NCBI GenBank assembly: GCA_945878925.1
Contig: CAMDXE010000004.1
Location: forward strand, 1-49,595
Origin: Chitinophaga pinensis
GTDB taxonomy: Bacteria > Bacteroidota > Bacteroidia > NS11-12g > UBA9320
Direction of reading: 5' to 3'
DNA length: 49,595 bases
Under the pieces are notes generated by a model. The model was not told the origin of the DNA and did no database searches. It saw only the letters and a program-made list of their open reading frames with translations. Position 1 is the first letter of the stretch. Each line of letters opens with the position of its first letter. This document shows, one piece after another, positions 42,142 through 49,595 of this stretch. A program made the translations under genes and the position numbers.

Positions 42142-42684
42142 ATGGAAGAATTAACATTAGCACAAAACCCAAAGGGCTTAGAAGGTGAAGGATTTTTTGC
42201 CACCAAATTGAGCAATGTAATAGGTTTGGCCAGAGCAAATTCATTGTGGCCATTGCCTTTTGCCACCTCATGTTGCGGCATCGAGTTTATGGCTACCATG
42301 GGTTCGAATTACGATTTGGCTCGATTTGGAATGGAGCGCATGAGTTTTTCGCCACGCCAAGCCGATTTATTGATGGTGATGGGTACAATATCAAAAAAAA
42401 TGGGTCCAATTTTGCGCCAGGTTTACGAGCAAATGGCCGAACCAAAATGGGTATTATCGGTGGGTGCTTGTGCATGCAGTGGTGGTATTTTCGATTCATA
42501 CAGTGTTTTGCAAGGTATTGATAAGGTAATTCCAGTTGACGTTTATGTGCCAGGTTGCCCTCCGCGCCCCGAGCAAATTATTGATGGCATCATGCGAATT
42601 CAAGATTTGGTTAAAACCGAGAGCATACGACGCCGTTATACTGAAGAATATAGAACCTTACTCGAATCTTATAATATTACCTAG
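42142..42684 (+). CDS. nuoB: NADH-quinone oxidoreductase subunit B
   Basis: 180 residues. NuoB (PSST) binds the N2 [4Fe-4S] cluster that passes electrons to quinone. Ligands: Cys44-Cys45 (TSCCGIE), Cys110 or nearby (GACACSGG) and Cys139 (PGCPPRPE). A normal length and full set of residues. Start ATG 42142, 10 nt after nuoA. Confidence 0.97.
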   Translation: MEELTLAQNPKGLEGEGFFATKLSNVIGLARANSLWPLPFATSCCGIEFMATMGSNYDLARFGMERMSFSPRQADLLMVMGTISKKMGPILRQVYEQMAEPKWVLSVGACACSGGIFDSYSVLQGIDKVIPVDVYVPGCPPRPEQIIDGIMRIQDLVKTESIRRRYTEEYRTLLESYNIT

Positions 42685-42690
42685 AACGAA

Positions 42691-43242
42691 GTGAACAACG
42701 GCGATTTATTAAAAGCAATCGAAAGCGAATTTCCTGGAATAATGGATAATTCATCTGAGCCTCATGGCTTATTGACCATTGAAATACCGAAAGCTAATAT
42801 AATTCCAGTCATTAATTGGTTGAAGACTAATGAATACACGAATTTTATGTTTTTAACCGATTTGTGTGGGGTGCATTATCCTAACGATATCGATAAGGAA
42901 TTTGCTATTGTTTATCACCTCCATAATTTGGAACAAAATGTCAGATTGCGTTTAAAAACATTTGCAAGTCGATTGGATTTAAATGTACCTACGCTATGCA
43001 ATATATATTCGGCGGCGAATTGGATGGAAAGAGAAACTTTTGATTTTTATGGTATAAATTTTGAAGGACACCCTAATTTAATAAGAATCTTAAATATGGA
43101 AGACATGGATTATTTCCCAATGCGTAAGGAATACCCCATGGAAGATGATACCCGTACCGATAAAGACGACCGATTTTTTGGAAGAGGAGGAAACGAAGAA
43201 GTTACGTTTGATGATAAAAAAGCATTAGCCCGAAAAAATTAA
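42691..43242 (+). CDS. nuoC: NADH-quinone oxidoreductase subunit C
   Basis: 183 residues, 30-kDa (Nqo5) peripheral-arm subunit with signature ERETFDFYGINFEGHPNLIRILN and the C-terminal FPMRKEYP. It contains no redox centre; it stabilises the quinone-binding region with NuoD. Start is GTG at 42691, 6 nt after nuoB. Separate from nuoD, unlike the fused NuoCD of enterobacteria. Confidence 0.96.
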   Translation: MNNGDLLKAIESEFPGIMDNSSEPHGLLTIEIPKANIIPVINWLKTNEYTNFMFLTDLCGVHYPNDIDKEFAIVYHLHNLEQNVRLRLKTFASRLDLNVPTLCNIYSAANWMERETFDFYGINFEGHPNLIRILNMEDMDYFPMRKEYPMEDDTRTDKDDRFFGRGGNEEVTFDDKKALARKN

Positions 43243-43244
43243 CC

Positions 43245-44450
43245 ATGAATAATATTCCTCAAAACTATAAGAGCGATAGCATGGATGGCGAGCTAACCAC
43301 CCTAAATTTAGGTCCAACTCATCCTGCCACCCATGGAATTTTTCAAAATGTATTGACCATGGATGGCGAGCGAATACAATCGGCCAACCAAACCATTGGA
43401 TATATTCACAGGGCATTCGAAAAAATTGCCGAACGCCGCCCATATAATCAGATTACACCGCTAACCGATAGATTGAATTATTGTTCATCGCCCATCAATA
43501 ACCTAGGATGGGATATGACGGTTGAAAAACTAATTGGCATCGAAGTTCCTAAAAGAGTGGACTATATGCGGGTTATTATCATGGAATTGGCGCGTATTTC
43601 CGATCACTTAGTATGCAATAGTGTGATTGGGGTAGATACAGGAGCTCTTACTGGATTTACGTATATTTTTCAAGAGCGCGAGCGAATTTATGATTTATTT
43701 GAGCAGGTATGCGGTGCCCGACTTACCACTAATATTGGACGAATTGGCGGGTTCGAAAGAGATTTTAACGAGGAGTTTTACCAAAAAATTAATTTATTTT
43801 TAAAAGAATTTCCGAAGCGCCTGTTAGATTTTGAAAATTTGCTTTGCCGTAACCGAATTTTTATGGATAGGGTTATTGGAGTAGGGCCCATAAGTGGCGA
43901 ACGCGCTTTGAACTATGGATTTACAGGGCCAAATTTAAGAGCAGCAGGTGTTGATTACGATGTTCGGGTATTGAACCCCTATTCGTCATATCAAGATTTT
44001 GATTTTTGTGTGCCCGTTGGAAAAAGTGGCGATACTTTCGATCGTTTTAATGTAAGGCAGGAAGAAATTCATCAAAGCCTTTCTATTATTCGTCAGGCAC
44101 TCGATAAAATGCCAGCCGGAAATTATCACGCCGATGTTCCCGAATATTATTTACCTGCCAAAAAAGATGTTTACAGAAGTATGGAAGCTTTAATCTATCA
44201 TTTTAAAATAGTAATGGGCGAAATGGCTATTCCAAAAGGCGAAGTTTATTTTTCGGTAGAAGGGGGCAATGGCGAGTTGGGTTATTATTTAATAAGCGAT
44301 GGAGGCCGAACGCCTTATCGCTTACATTTCAGACGACCATCCTTTATTTACTACCAAGCCTATCCCGAAATGATAAAAGGATCGTTGCTTAGCGATGCCA
44401 TTTTAACCATGAGCAGCATGAACGTAATAGCCGGTGAATTAGATGCATAA
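43245..44450 (+). CDS. nuoD: NADH-quinone oxidoreductase subunit D
   Basis: 401 residues, 49-kDa (Nqo4) subunit, hydrogenase-like fold, forms the quinone site with NuoB. Motifs: LGPTHPATHG near the N-terminus, NRIFMDRVIGVG, and EGGNGELGYYL near the quinone cavity. It starts 2 nt after nuoC and overlaps nuoE by 8 nt. Confidence 0.97.
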   Translation: MNNIPQNYKSDSMDGELTTLNLGPTHPATHGIFQNVLTMDGERIQSANQTIGYIHRAFEKIAERRPYNQITPLTDRLNYCSSPINNLGWDMTVEKLIGIEVPKRVDYMRVIIMELARISDHLVCNSVIGVDTGALTGFTYIFQERERIYDLFEQVCGARLTTNIGRIGGFERDFNEEFYQKINLFLKEFPKRLLDFENLLCRNRIFMDRVIGVGPISGERALNYGFTGPNLRAAGVDYDVRVLNPYSSYQDFDFCVPVGKSGDTFDRFNVRQEEIHQSLSIIRQALDKMPAGNYHADVPEYYLPAKKDVYRSMEALIYHFKIVMGEMAIPKGEVYFSVEGGNGELGYYLISDGGRTPYRLHFRRPSFIYYQAYPEMIKGSLLSDAILTMSSMNVIAGELDA

Positions 44451-44955
44451 ATCTATGGGTGAAATCAAAGAATTTAAACCAGAAATCCTTAAAGAAATTG
44501 ATAGGATAATAAAACAGTTTCCCGAAGGGAATCAAAAAAGCGCTATTCTAAGAGTACTGCATTTGGCGCAAAACGAATTTGGAAATTGGCTAAGCGCCGA
44601 TACAATGGATTACGTGGCGCGATTGCTGCACCTCAATCCAATTGAAGTGTATGAGGTAGCTACCTTTTATAGCATGTACAATGTTAAAGCCGTTGGTAAA
44701 GTGGTTATTGAGGTATGCCGTACGGGGCCTTGCTGCTTGGTTGGGGCCGAAAATATTATACGCCATTTAGAAAATTCATTAGAAATTAAGCCTGGTCAAA
44801 CCACTGCAGATGGATTATTTACTTTAAAAACCGTAGAGTGCCTTGGTGCTTGTGGGTATGGGCCCATGTTTCAAATTGGCGAAACCTATTATGAAAATTT
44901 AACGGAAGAAAAAGTGGATGGAATTTTAAACACTTTTCGAACAGCACAAAATTAG
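44443..44955 (+). CDS. nuoE: NADH-quinone oxidoreductase subunit E
   Basis: 170 residues. Thioredoxin-like [2Fe-2S] (N1a) subunit, with ligands Cys92, Cys97, Cys133 and Cys137 (CRTGPC and CLGAC). It partners NuoF. ATG at 44443 overlaps the nuoD stop; an alternative ATG is at 44455. The next gene begins 3 nt later. Confidence 0.96.
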   Translation: MHKSMGEIKEFKPEILKEIDRIIKQFPEGNQKSAILRVLHLAQNEFGNWLSADTMDYVARLLHLNPIEVYEVATFYSMYNVKAVGKVVIEVCRTGPCCLVGAENIIRHLENSLEIKPGQTTADGLFTLKTVECLGACGYGPMFQIGETYYENLTEEKVDGILNTFRTAQN

Positions 44956-44958
44956 AAC

Positions 44959-45480
44959 ATGAATACATTGGGTATAAAAAATTTAAGTATGGTTTTTATG
45001 GTTCTGTTTTTGGCCATTAAGGCCGAGGCCACAAAACCCCCAACTATTCAAATAGATACGGCCAATTTTTCAATAAAAATCAACGATAAACAAATCGACC
45101 ATTCAAAGTTCAATGATGTACTGATGATTATCGACAGGGAGTATCGCAAAGTTGAAAAAACAGGCAAAACCCTATATATTTTTGATGAGTTTGGATTTAC
45201 GATTCACAAAGAAAAAAAAGGAATTACCTATTCATTTTTATTTACCAAAGGCACAACCGATGACGAACCTAAGAACGCATTTAATGTCACCCTTAATCTA
45301 AATCAGTTGGCCATAAATTCGGCCACATCCATTGGGGATTTAAAAAAACAATTGCCAATAGCCGAAAAAACGATTCAAATGGAAAATATGTTTCTTTATG
45401 TCAATAAAAAATATGTAACGATGTGTGAAAGTAAGGATGGTCAGTTTATAAGAATGGATGTTGGATTTAAAACAAAATAG
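44959..45480 (+). CDS. exported protein of unknown function between nuoE and nuoF
   Basis: 173 residues. A signal peptide (MNTLGIKNLSMVFMVLFLAI, then KAEAT with cleavage after AEA) predicts export, so it is not an expected complex I subunit. The mature part (about 25-173) is beta-rich with one repeat-like motif IDREYRKVEKTGKTLYIFDE followed by FGFTIHKEKKG, reminiscent of small DUF7738-type proteins with a conserved DE/D-x-x-G pattern, a weak resemblance. It starts 3 nt after nuoE and stops exactly at the nuoF ATG (TAG then ATG), so it is an integral part of the operon. Its role could be assembly, sensing, or none related to NADH oxidation. Confidence 0.85.
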   Translation: MNTLGIKNLSMVFMVLFLAIKAEATKPPTIQIDTANFSIKINDKQIDHSKFNDVLMIIDREYRKVEKTGKTLYIFDEFGFTIHKEKKGITYSFLFTKGTTDDEPKNAFNVTLNLNQLAINSATSIGDLKKQLPIAEKTIQMENMFLYVNKKYVTMCESKDGQFIRMDVGFKTK

Positions 45481-46824
45481 ATGGGACAGAAACTACTATT
45501 AGACACCGTACATATTGAAAATATTCAAACCTATGAGGGCTATGCAAAGCAAGGCGGGTATCAAGCAATAGCCAAGGTTTTGAAAAGTATGTCGCCTGAA
45601 GAAGTTTTAGAAGAGGTTAAAAAATCAGGATTACGAGGAAGAGGAGGAGCAGGTTTTCCTACCGGAATGAAGTGGAGTTTTATTGCAAAACCCGAAGGCG
45701 TGCCTCGTTATTTACTTTGCAATGCCGACGAATCGGAACCTGGCACTTTTAAGGATAGATATTTGATGGAAAAAAACCCTCATTTACTAATTGAGGGAAT
45801 GATTGTATCCAGTTTTGCATTAGGTTGCCATACTTCCTACATTTATATAAGAGGCGAATTTATGTGGATACTGCATATACTCGAAAAAGCAATTGCCGAA
45901 GCTTATGCCAAAGGCTGGTTAGGAAAAAATATAAAAGGAAGTGGATACGATCTCGATCTTTATGTGAGCCCAGGAGCTGGAGCCTACATTTGTGGAGAGG
46001 AAACCGCTTTAATAGAATCGCTGGAGGGTAAACGAGGTAATCCCAGGATTAAACCTCCTTTTCCTGCCATAAAAGGTTTATGGCAAAGCCCAACAGTGGT
46101 AAACAATGTAGAAACCTTAGCCTCAGTTGTTCCTATCATTAACCGAGGAGGCGAAGAATATGCAAAAATAGGCATCGGCCGAAGCACGGGTACCAAACTA
46201 ATTTCGGCTTGCGGAAACGTTAACAAGCCAGGCGTTTATGAAATTGAACTGGGTATATCGGTTGAAGAATTTTTATATTCGGATGAATATTGTGGAGGAA
46301 TAAAGGGAGGCAAAAGGCTAAAGGCCTGTGTCCCTGGAGGTTCATCTGTACCTATTTTGCCCCATTACTTAGTAACTAAAACGGCTGCTGGCGAGCAGCG
46401 ACTTATGTCGTATGAATCGCTTTCAGACGGTGGATTTGCTACGGGGAGCATGTTGGGCTCTGGTGGATTTATTGTATTTGATGAAGATCAATGTGTGGTA
46501 AGGAATACCTGGAATTTTACACGATTTTATCACCATGAAAGTTGCGGGCAATGTAGCCCTTGCCGCGAAGGAACAGGTTGGATGGAAAAAGTATTGCACC
46601 GTATCGAAAACGGACACGGCCATATGCACGATCTCGATTTATTATGGGACGTACAGCGCAAAATAGAAGGCAATACCATTTGCCCATTAGGCGATGCAGC
46701 CGCATGGCCTGTTGCAGCAGCCCTCCGTCATTTTCGTGAAGAATTCGAGTGGCATATCAAAGAACCCATAAAGTGTTTAAAAGGAAATTATGGTTTGGTA
46801 AACGAACCAGCATTAGCAGTATAA
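45481..46824 (+). CDS. nuoF: NADH-quinone oxidoreductase subunit F
   Basis: 447 residues. Carries FMN and NADH (GLRGRGGAGFPTGMKWSF and GAGAYICGEETALIESLEG) and the N3 [4Fe-4S] cluster (SCGQCSPCREGTGWM plus TICPLGDAAAW). It is the electron entry point of the peripheral arm. ATG follows the TAG of the preceding gene with no gap, so translation coupling with that gene is likely. Confidence 0.97.
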   Translation: MGQKLLLDTVHIENIQTYEGYAKQGGYQAIAKVLKSMSPEEVLEEVKKSGLRGRGGAGFPTGMKWSFIAKPEGVPRYLLCNADESEPGTFKDRYLMEKNPHLLIEGMIVSSFALGCHTSYIYIRGEFMWILHILEKAIAEAYAKGWLGKNIKGSGYDLDLYVSPGAGAYICGEETALIESLEGKRGNPRIKPPFPAIKGLWQSPTVVNNVETLASVVPIINRGGEEYAKIGIGRSTGTKLISACGNVNKPGVYEIELGISVEEFLYSDEYCGGIKGGKRLKACVPGGSSVPILPHYLVTKTAAGEQRLMSYESLSDGGFATGSMLGSGGFIVFDEDQCVVRNTWNFTRFYHHESCGQCSPCREGTGWMEKVLHRIENGHGHMHDLDLLWDVQRKIEGNTICPLGDAAAWPVAAALRHFREEFEWHIKEPIKCLKGNYGLVNEPALAV

Positions 46825-46828
46825 AAAA

Positions 46829-47776
46829 ATGCCAAAAGTAACCATCGACGGACATAGCATTGAAGTAGCAGAAGGTACTACAATTTTGAATGCAGCACGA
46901 CAAATTGGAGGCGACTGTGTGCCACCTGCCATGTGCTATTACAGTAAATTGGATGTTAGCGGTGGCAAATGCCGAACATGCCTGGTAGAGGTAACCAAAG
47001 GCTCGGAAAAAGACCCGCGACCCATGCCAAAATTAGTAGCAAGCTGTTCTACGCCTATAATGGATGGAATGGAGGTAGGTAATAAAACGAGCGCCAAAGT
47101 ATTGGATGCACGCAAGGGTGTGGTCGAATTTTTATTAATAAACCACCCTCTCGATTGCCCTGTTTGCGATCAAGCTGGCGAATGCGATCTTCAGAATTTG
47201 GCTTACGAACACGGAGCATCTGGAACCCGCTATGAAGAAGACCGTCGCACGTTCGACAAAATTGACATAGGGGCCAATATACAATTGCACATGACCCGAT
47301 GCATTCTTTGCTATCGATGTGTAAATACGGCCGATCAACTTACCGAAAAAAGAGTTCATGGGGTGCTCAACAGAGGAGATGCCTCCGAAATTGGAACCTA
47401 TATAGAAAGCAGCATCGACAATGAGTTTAGCGGAAATGTGATTGATGTGTGCCCTGTGGGCGCATTAACAGACAGAACCGCGCGATTTAAAAGCAGGGTT
47501 TGGTTTTTGAATCCAATGAATGCCCATCGAAACTGCGATAAATGTTCGGGTGAAACTGTGGCATGGATGTTTGGAGATGAAATTTATCGGATTACAGGCC
47601 GCAAAGATCAATATGGTGAAGTCAAAGAATTTATTTGCAATACGTGTAGGTTCGACACAAAGGATTTAGCCAAATGGACCATTGAAGGCCCACGTCATAT
47701 CGAACGAGATTCAGTTATTGGGCAAGGCCATTACGAATTGACTCCGTCTGATTCGACAAAAGAATTGAAAAAGTAG
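46829..47776 (+). CDS. nuoG: NADH-quinone oxidoreductase subunit G, short form
   Basis: 315 residues, against 750-900 for full NuoG. [2Fe-2S] ligands Cys36, Cys48, Cys51, Cys73; His106-Cys110-Cys113-Cys119 motif for N5; [4Fe-4S] Cys158, Cys161, Cys164, Cys208; then a further Cys set (CDKCSG, CNTC). The large molybdopterin-oxidoreductase-like domain is missing after about residue 290. The gene ends in a normal stop just before nuoH, and short NuoG is usual in Bacteroidota, so this is not a frameshift. Confidence 0.95.
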   Translation: MPKVTIDGHSIEVAEGTTILNAARQIGGDCVPPAMCYYSKLDVSGGKCRTCLVEVTKGSEKDPRPMPKLVASCSTPIMDGMEVGNKTSAKVLDARKGVVEFLLINHPLDCPVCDQAGECDLQNLAYEHGASGTRYEEDRRTFDKIDIGANIQLHMTRCILCYRCVNTADQLTEKRVHGVLNRGDASEIGTYIESSIDNEFSGNVIDVCPVGALTDRTARFKSRVWFLNPMNAHRNCDKCSGETVAWMFGDEIYRITGRKDQYGEVKEFICNTCRFDTKDLAKWTIEGPRHIERDSVIGQGHYELTPSDSTKELKK

Positions 47777-47780
47777 CATC

Positions 47781-48833
47781 ATGAGTACATTATTAATAAT
47801 TAAAATTGGCTTAATAATCGTTATCTTTTCTATAACGCTTGTGGTGGCCATGTATTCTACCTATATGGAGCGCAAGGTTGCTGCTGTAATGCAAGATAGA
47901 ATTGGGCCCGATAGAGCAGGTCCTTGGGGTATATTGCAACCTTTGGCCGATGGAGGTAAAATGTTTTTTAAAGAAGATTTTATCCCCAACAAATCTGAGA
48001 AATGGTTGTTTATACTTGGGCCGGGCATTGCCATGTTTACCGCTTGTATGACGGGAGCCGTTATTCCATGGGGAGGCACGCTTAGCCTATTTGGCGAAAC
48101 CTTTACCCTGCAGATTGCTGATATTGATATTGGAATTTTATACATAATGGGTTTTGTATCCATTGGGGTATATGGAATAATGATTGGGGGCTGGGCCTCC
48201 AATAATAAATATTCGCTATATGGGGCCGTTAGAGCTAGTTCACAAATGATAAGTTACGAACTGGCCATGGGCTTGGCCATATTGGCTGTGGTGATGACCA
48301 CTGGTTCGTTGAGTTTAAAAGATATTGTTGAGTCGCAAAGCGGTGGACAATGGAATGTTTTTTATCAACCCTTAGCATTTTTATTGTTTATAGTATGTGC
48401 TTTTGCCGAATGCAATCGCGCGCCATTCGATTTGGCAGAATGCGAAACCGAATTAATTGGGGGATACCATACCGAGTACAGCAGCATGAAACTGGGATTC
48501 TATTTATTTGCCGAATACATTAATATGTTTATTTCGGCAGCTGTTATTTCAGTATTGTTTTTTGGAGGCTATAATTTTCCTTTTATGAACGATCTGGGTT
48601 TGTCGGCTAACGCGATAACCCTTATAGGCGTTGGCGTTTTTTTTGCAAAAATTACATTTTTTATATTCTTTTTTATGTGGGTACGTTGGACCATTCCACG
48701 ATTCCGCTACGACCAGTTAATGCATTTAGGTTGGAAAAAATTAATACCCTTAGCCATTATCAATTTAATGATAACAGGAGCTTGGTTAACTTTTAAAGAC
48801 GATTTTATGGCCATTTTTAATACCATGTTTTAA
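47781..48833 (+). CDS. nuoH: NADH-quinone oxidoreductase subunit H
   Basis: 350 residues, about eight transmembrane helices. NuoH (ND1) forms the quinone entry channel. Signatures: YSTYMERKVAAVMQDRIGPDRAG, FAECNRAPFDLAECETELIGGYHTEYSSM, and WVRWTIPRFRYDQLMHLGWK. Starts 4 nt after nuoG. Confidence 0.97.
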   Translation: MSTLLIIKIGLIIVIFSITLVVAMYSTYMERKVAAVMQDRIGPDRAGPWGILQPLADGGKMFFKEDFIPNKSEKWLFILGPGIAMFTACMTGAVIPWGGTLSLFGETFTLQIADIDIGILYIMGFVSIGVYGIMIGGWASNNKYSLYGAVRASSQMISYELAMGLAILAVVMTTGSLSLKDIVESQSGGQWNVFYQPLAFLLFIVCAFAECNRAPFDLAECETELIGGYHTEYSSMKLGFYLFAEYINMFISAAVISVLFFGGYNFPFMNDLGLSANAITLIGVGVFFAKITFFIFFFMWVRWTIPRFRYDQLMHLGWKKLIPLAIINLMITGAWLTFKDDFMAIFNTMF

Positions 48834-48853
48834 ACCCTAATATTGCAAAATTA

Positions 48854-49408
48854 ATGAAGCCCTTTACCAATAGAAGCAAAGCCGTAACCAAAACTGCCAT
48901 GACGTTTATGGAGCGCATTTATCTTCCGGCTATCCTTGGAGGGATGTTTATTACCTTTAAACATATTTTTAAGAAAAAAGCTACGGTTAGATGGCCCGAC
49001 GAAGAACGACCAAGGTCGGAAGTGTATCGTGGAAAACATGTTTTGAAACGCGACGATAAAGGAGCCGAACGATGCACCGCATGTGGTTTGTGTGCCGTGG
49101 CATGCCCAGCCGAAGCTATTACCATGGTATCGGCAGAGCGCAATAAAGGCGAAGAAAATTTGTATCGCGAAGAAAAATATGCAAGCGTGTATGAAATAAA
49201 CATGCTTCGCTGCATTTTTTGTGGATTGTGCGAAGAGGCTTGTCCAAAGGAAGCCATATTTTTAACCCAAGAACTCATGCCTTCGTTTTACGATCGCCAA
49301 GATTTTATTTATGGAAAAGATAAATTGGTAGAATCGATGGACAATAGAATTGATGTATCGAAACGACAAGAATCAAATGTGGTAACACATAAATACAATG
49401 ACAATTAA
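48854..49408 (+). CDS. nuoI: NADH-quinone oxidoreductase subunit I
   Basis: 184 residues. Two [4Fe-4S] ferredoxin motifs (N6a/N6b): Cys74, Cys77, Cys80, Cys84 and Cys120, Cys123, Cys126, Cys130 (CTACGLCAVACP and CIFCGLCEEACP). It relays electrons from the NuoG side to N2. The first about 30 residues contain an amphipathic membrane-associating helix. It starts 20 nt after nuoH. Confidence 0.97.
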   Translation: MKPFTNRSKAVTKTAMTFMERIYLPAILGGMFITFKHIFKKKATVRWPDEERPRSEVYRGKHVLKRDDKGAERCTACGLCAVACPAEAITMVSAERNKGEENLYREEKYASVYEINMLRCIFCGLCEEACPKEAIFLTQELMPSFYDRQDFIYGKDKLVESMDNRIDVSKRQESNVVTHKYNDN

Positions 49409-49423
49409 AAGCAAAAGATTATC

Positions 49424-49595
49424 GTGTTAAACTATCTATTTTACATCCTAAGCGGGTTAACCATACTTACAGCTATAATGATGATTGCAGCGCGCAATCC
49501 GGTTCATAGCGTTTTGTATTTGATTGTTACCTTTTTTCTTATTTCGGGGCAATATTTAATGATGAATGCCCAATTTTTATTTATCGTCAACCTTA
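49424..49595 (+). CDS. nuoJ: NADH-quinone oxidoreductase subunit J (partial, runs off the window)
   Basis: 57 codons visible from GTG 49424: MLNYLFYILSGLTILTAIMM then IAARNPVHSVLYLIVTFFLI, the first two helices of NuoJ (ND6) with the conserved NPVHSVLYL. It starts 15 nt after nuoI. The rest of the gene and any nuoK-N lie beyond the window. Confidence 0.92.
   Translation, partial: MLNYLFYILSGLTILTAIMMIAARNPVHSVLYLIVTFFLISGQYLMMNAQFLFIVNL

Noticed and set aside
46829-47776. NuoG frameshift or truncation
   Set aside because: The stop is clean, nuoH starts 4 nt later, and short NuoG is a known Bacteroidota form.
1-49595. tRNA, rRNA, CRISPR, transposase or integrase genes
   Set aside because: None found on reading both strands; no direct-repeat arrays or mobile-element proteins among the genes.

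Overview
The window is an AT-rich chromosomal segment from a member of the Bacteroidota. Several things point there: two very long proteins with the CHU_C/type-B type IX secretion (T9SS) sorting domain, one protein with a type-A T9SS C-terminal tail, a Bacteroidota-type YidC, a TamL lipoprotein, a PorE-like TPR/propeller/OmpA protein, a DUF3127 protein, and promoters of the TTTG-N19-TAnnTTTG type with almost no Shine-Dalgarno sequences. The complex I operon suggests a respiring organism. I cannot name the genus. I see no tRNA, rRNA, CRISPR array, insertion sequence or phage.

Layout. 1-2202: a possible tail of an upstream gene, a 330-base leader, and yidC. 2203-4047: two small unknown genes and an M42 aminopeptidase. 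4101-10697: a tetR-tolC-MFP-RND tripartite efflux operon (minus strand) with a 29-bp palindromic operator over its promoter. 10757-22664: a minus-strand run that reads ECF sigma factor, anti-sigma-like/beta-barrel hybrid, T9SS type-A protein, then two giant PKD/CHU_C proteins. 22857-26122: universal stress protein, Ldh2-family dehydrogenase, a 45-residue membrane peptide, uracil-DNA glycosylase, and a DUF3127 protein whose C-terminus looks like an SSB tail. 26166-32746: rhomboid protease, YfcE phosphoesterase, PorE-like protein, a 51-residue membrane peptide with a consensus promoter, a small unknown protein, IlvE, a DUF4440-like lipoprotein, and a tandem-OmpA protein. 32776-41646: MFS transporter, TrmH/SpoU methyltransferase divergent from TamL, LysA with a leader inverted repeat, cold-shock protein, a coiled-coil membrane protein, DedA and MtgA. 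41713-49595: the nuoABCDE-x-FGHIJ operon, running off the window end, with an unknown exported protein (x) placed exactly between nuoE and nuoF.

How the genes work together. Much of the window concerns the cell envelope: insertion (YidC), outer-membrane assembly (TamL), peptidoglycan synthesis (MtgA, LysA), export (efflux pump) and T9SS cargo or anchoring (CHU_C proteins, PorE-like). The most interesting points for follow-up are the DUF3127/SSB-like tail next to ung, the extra exported protein inside the nuo operon, the sigma/TM-barrel/T9SS cargo operon, and the TetR operator. Coordinates, motifs and spacings were read directly; functions rest on family recognition by eye without database searches.
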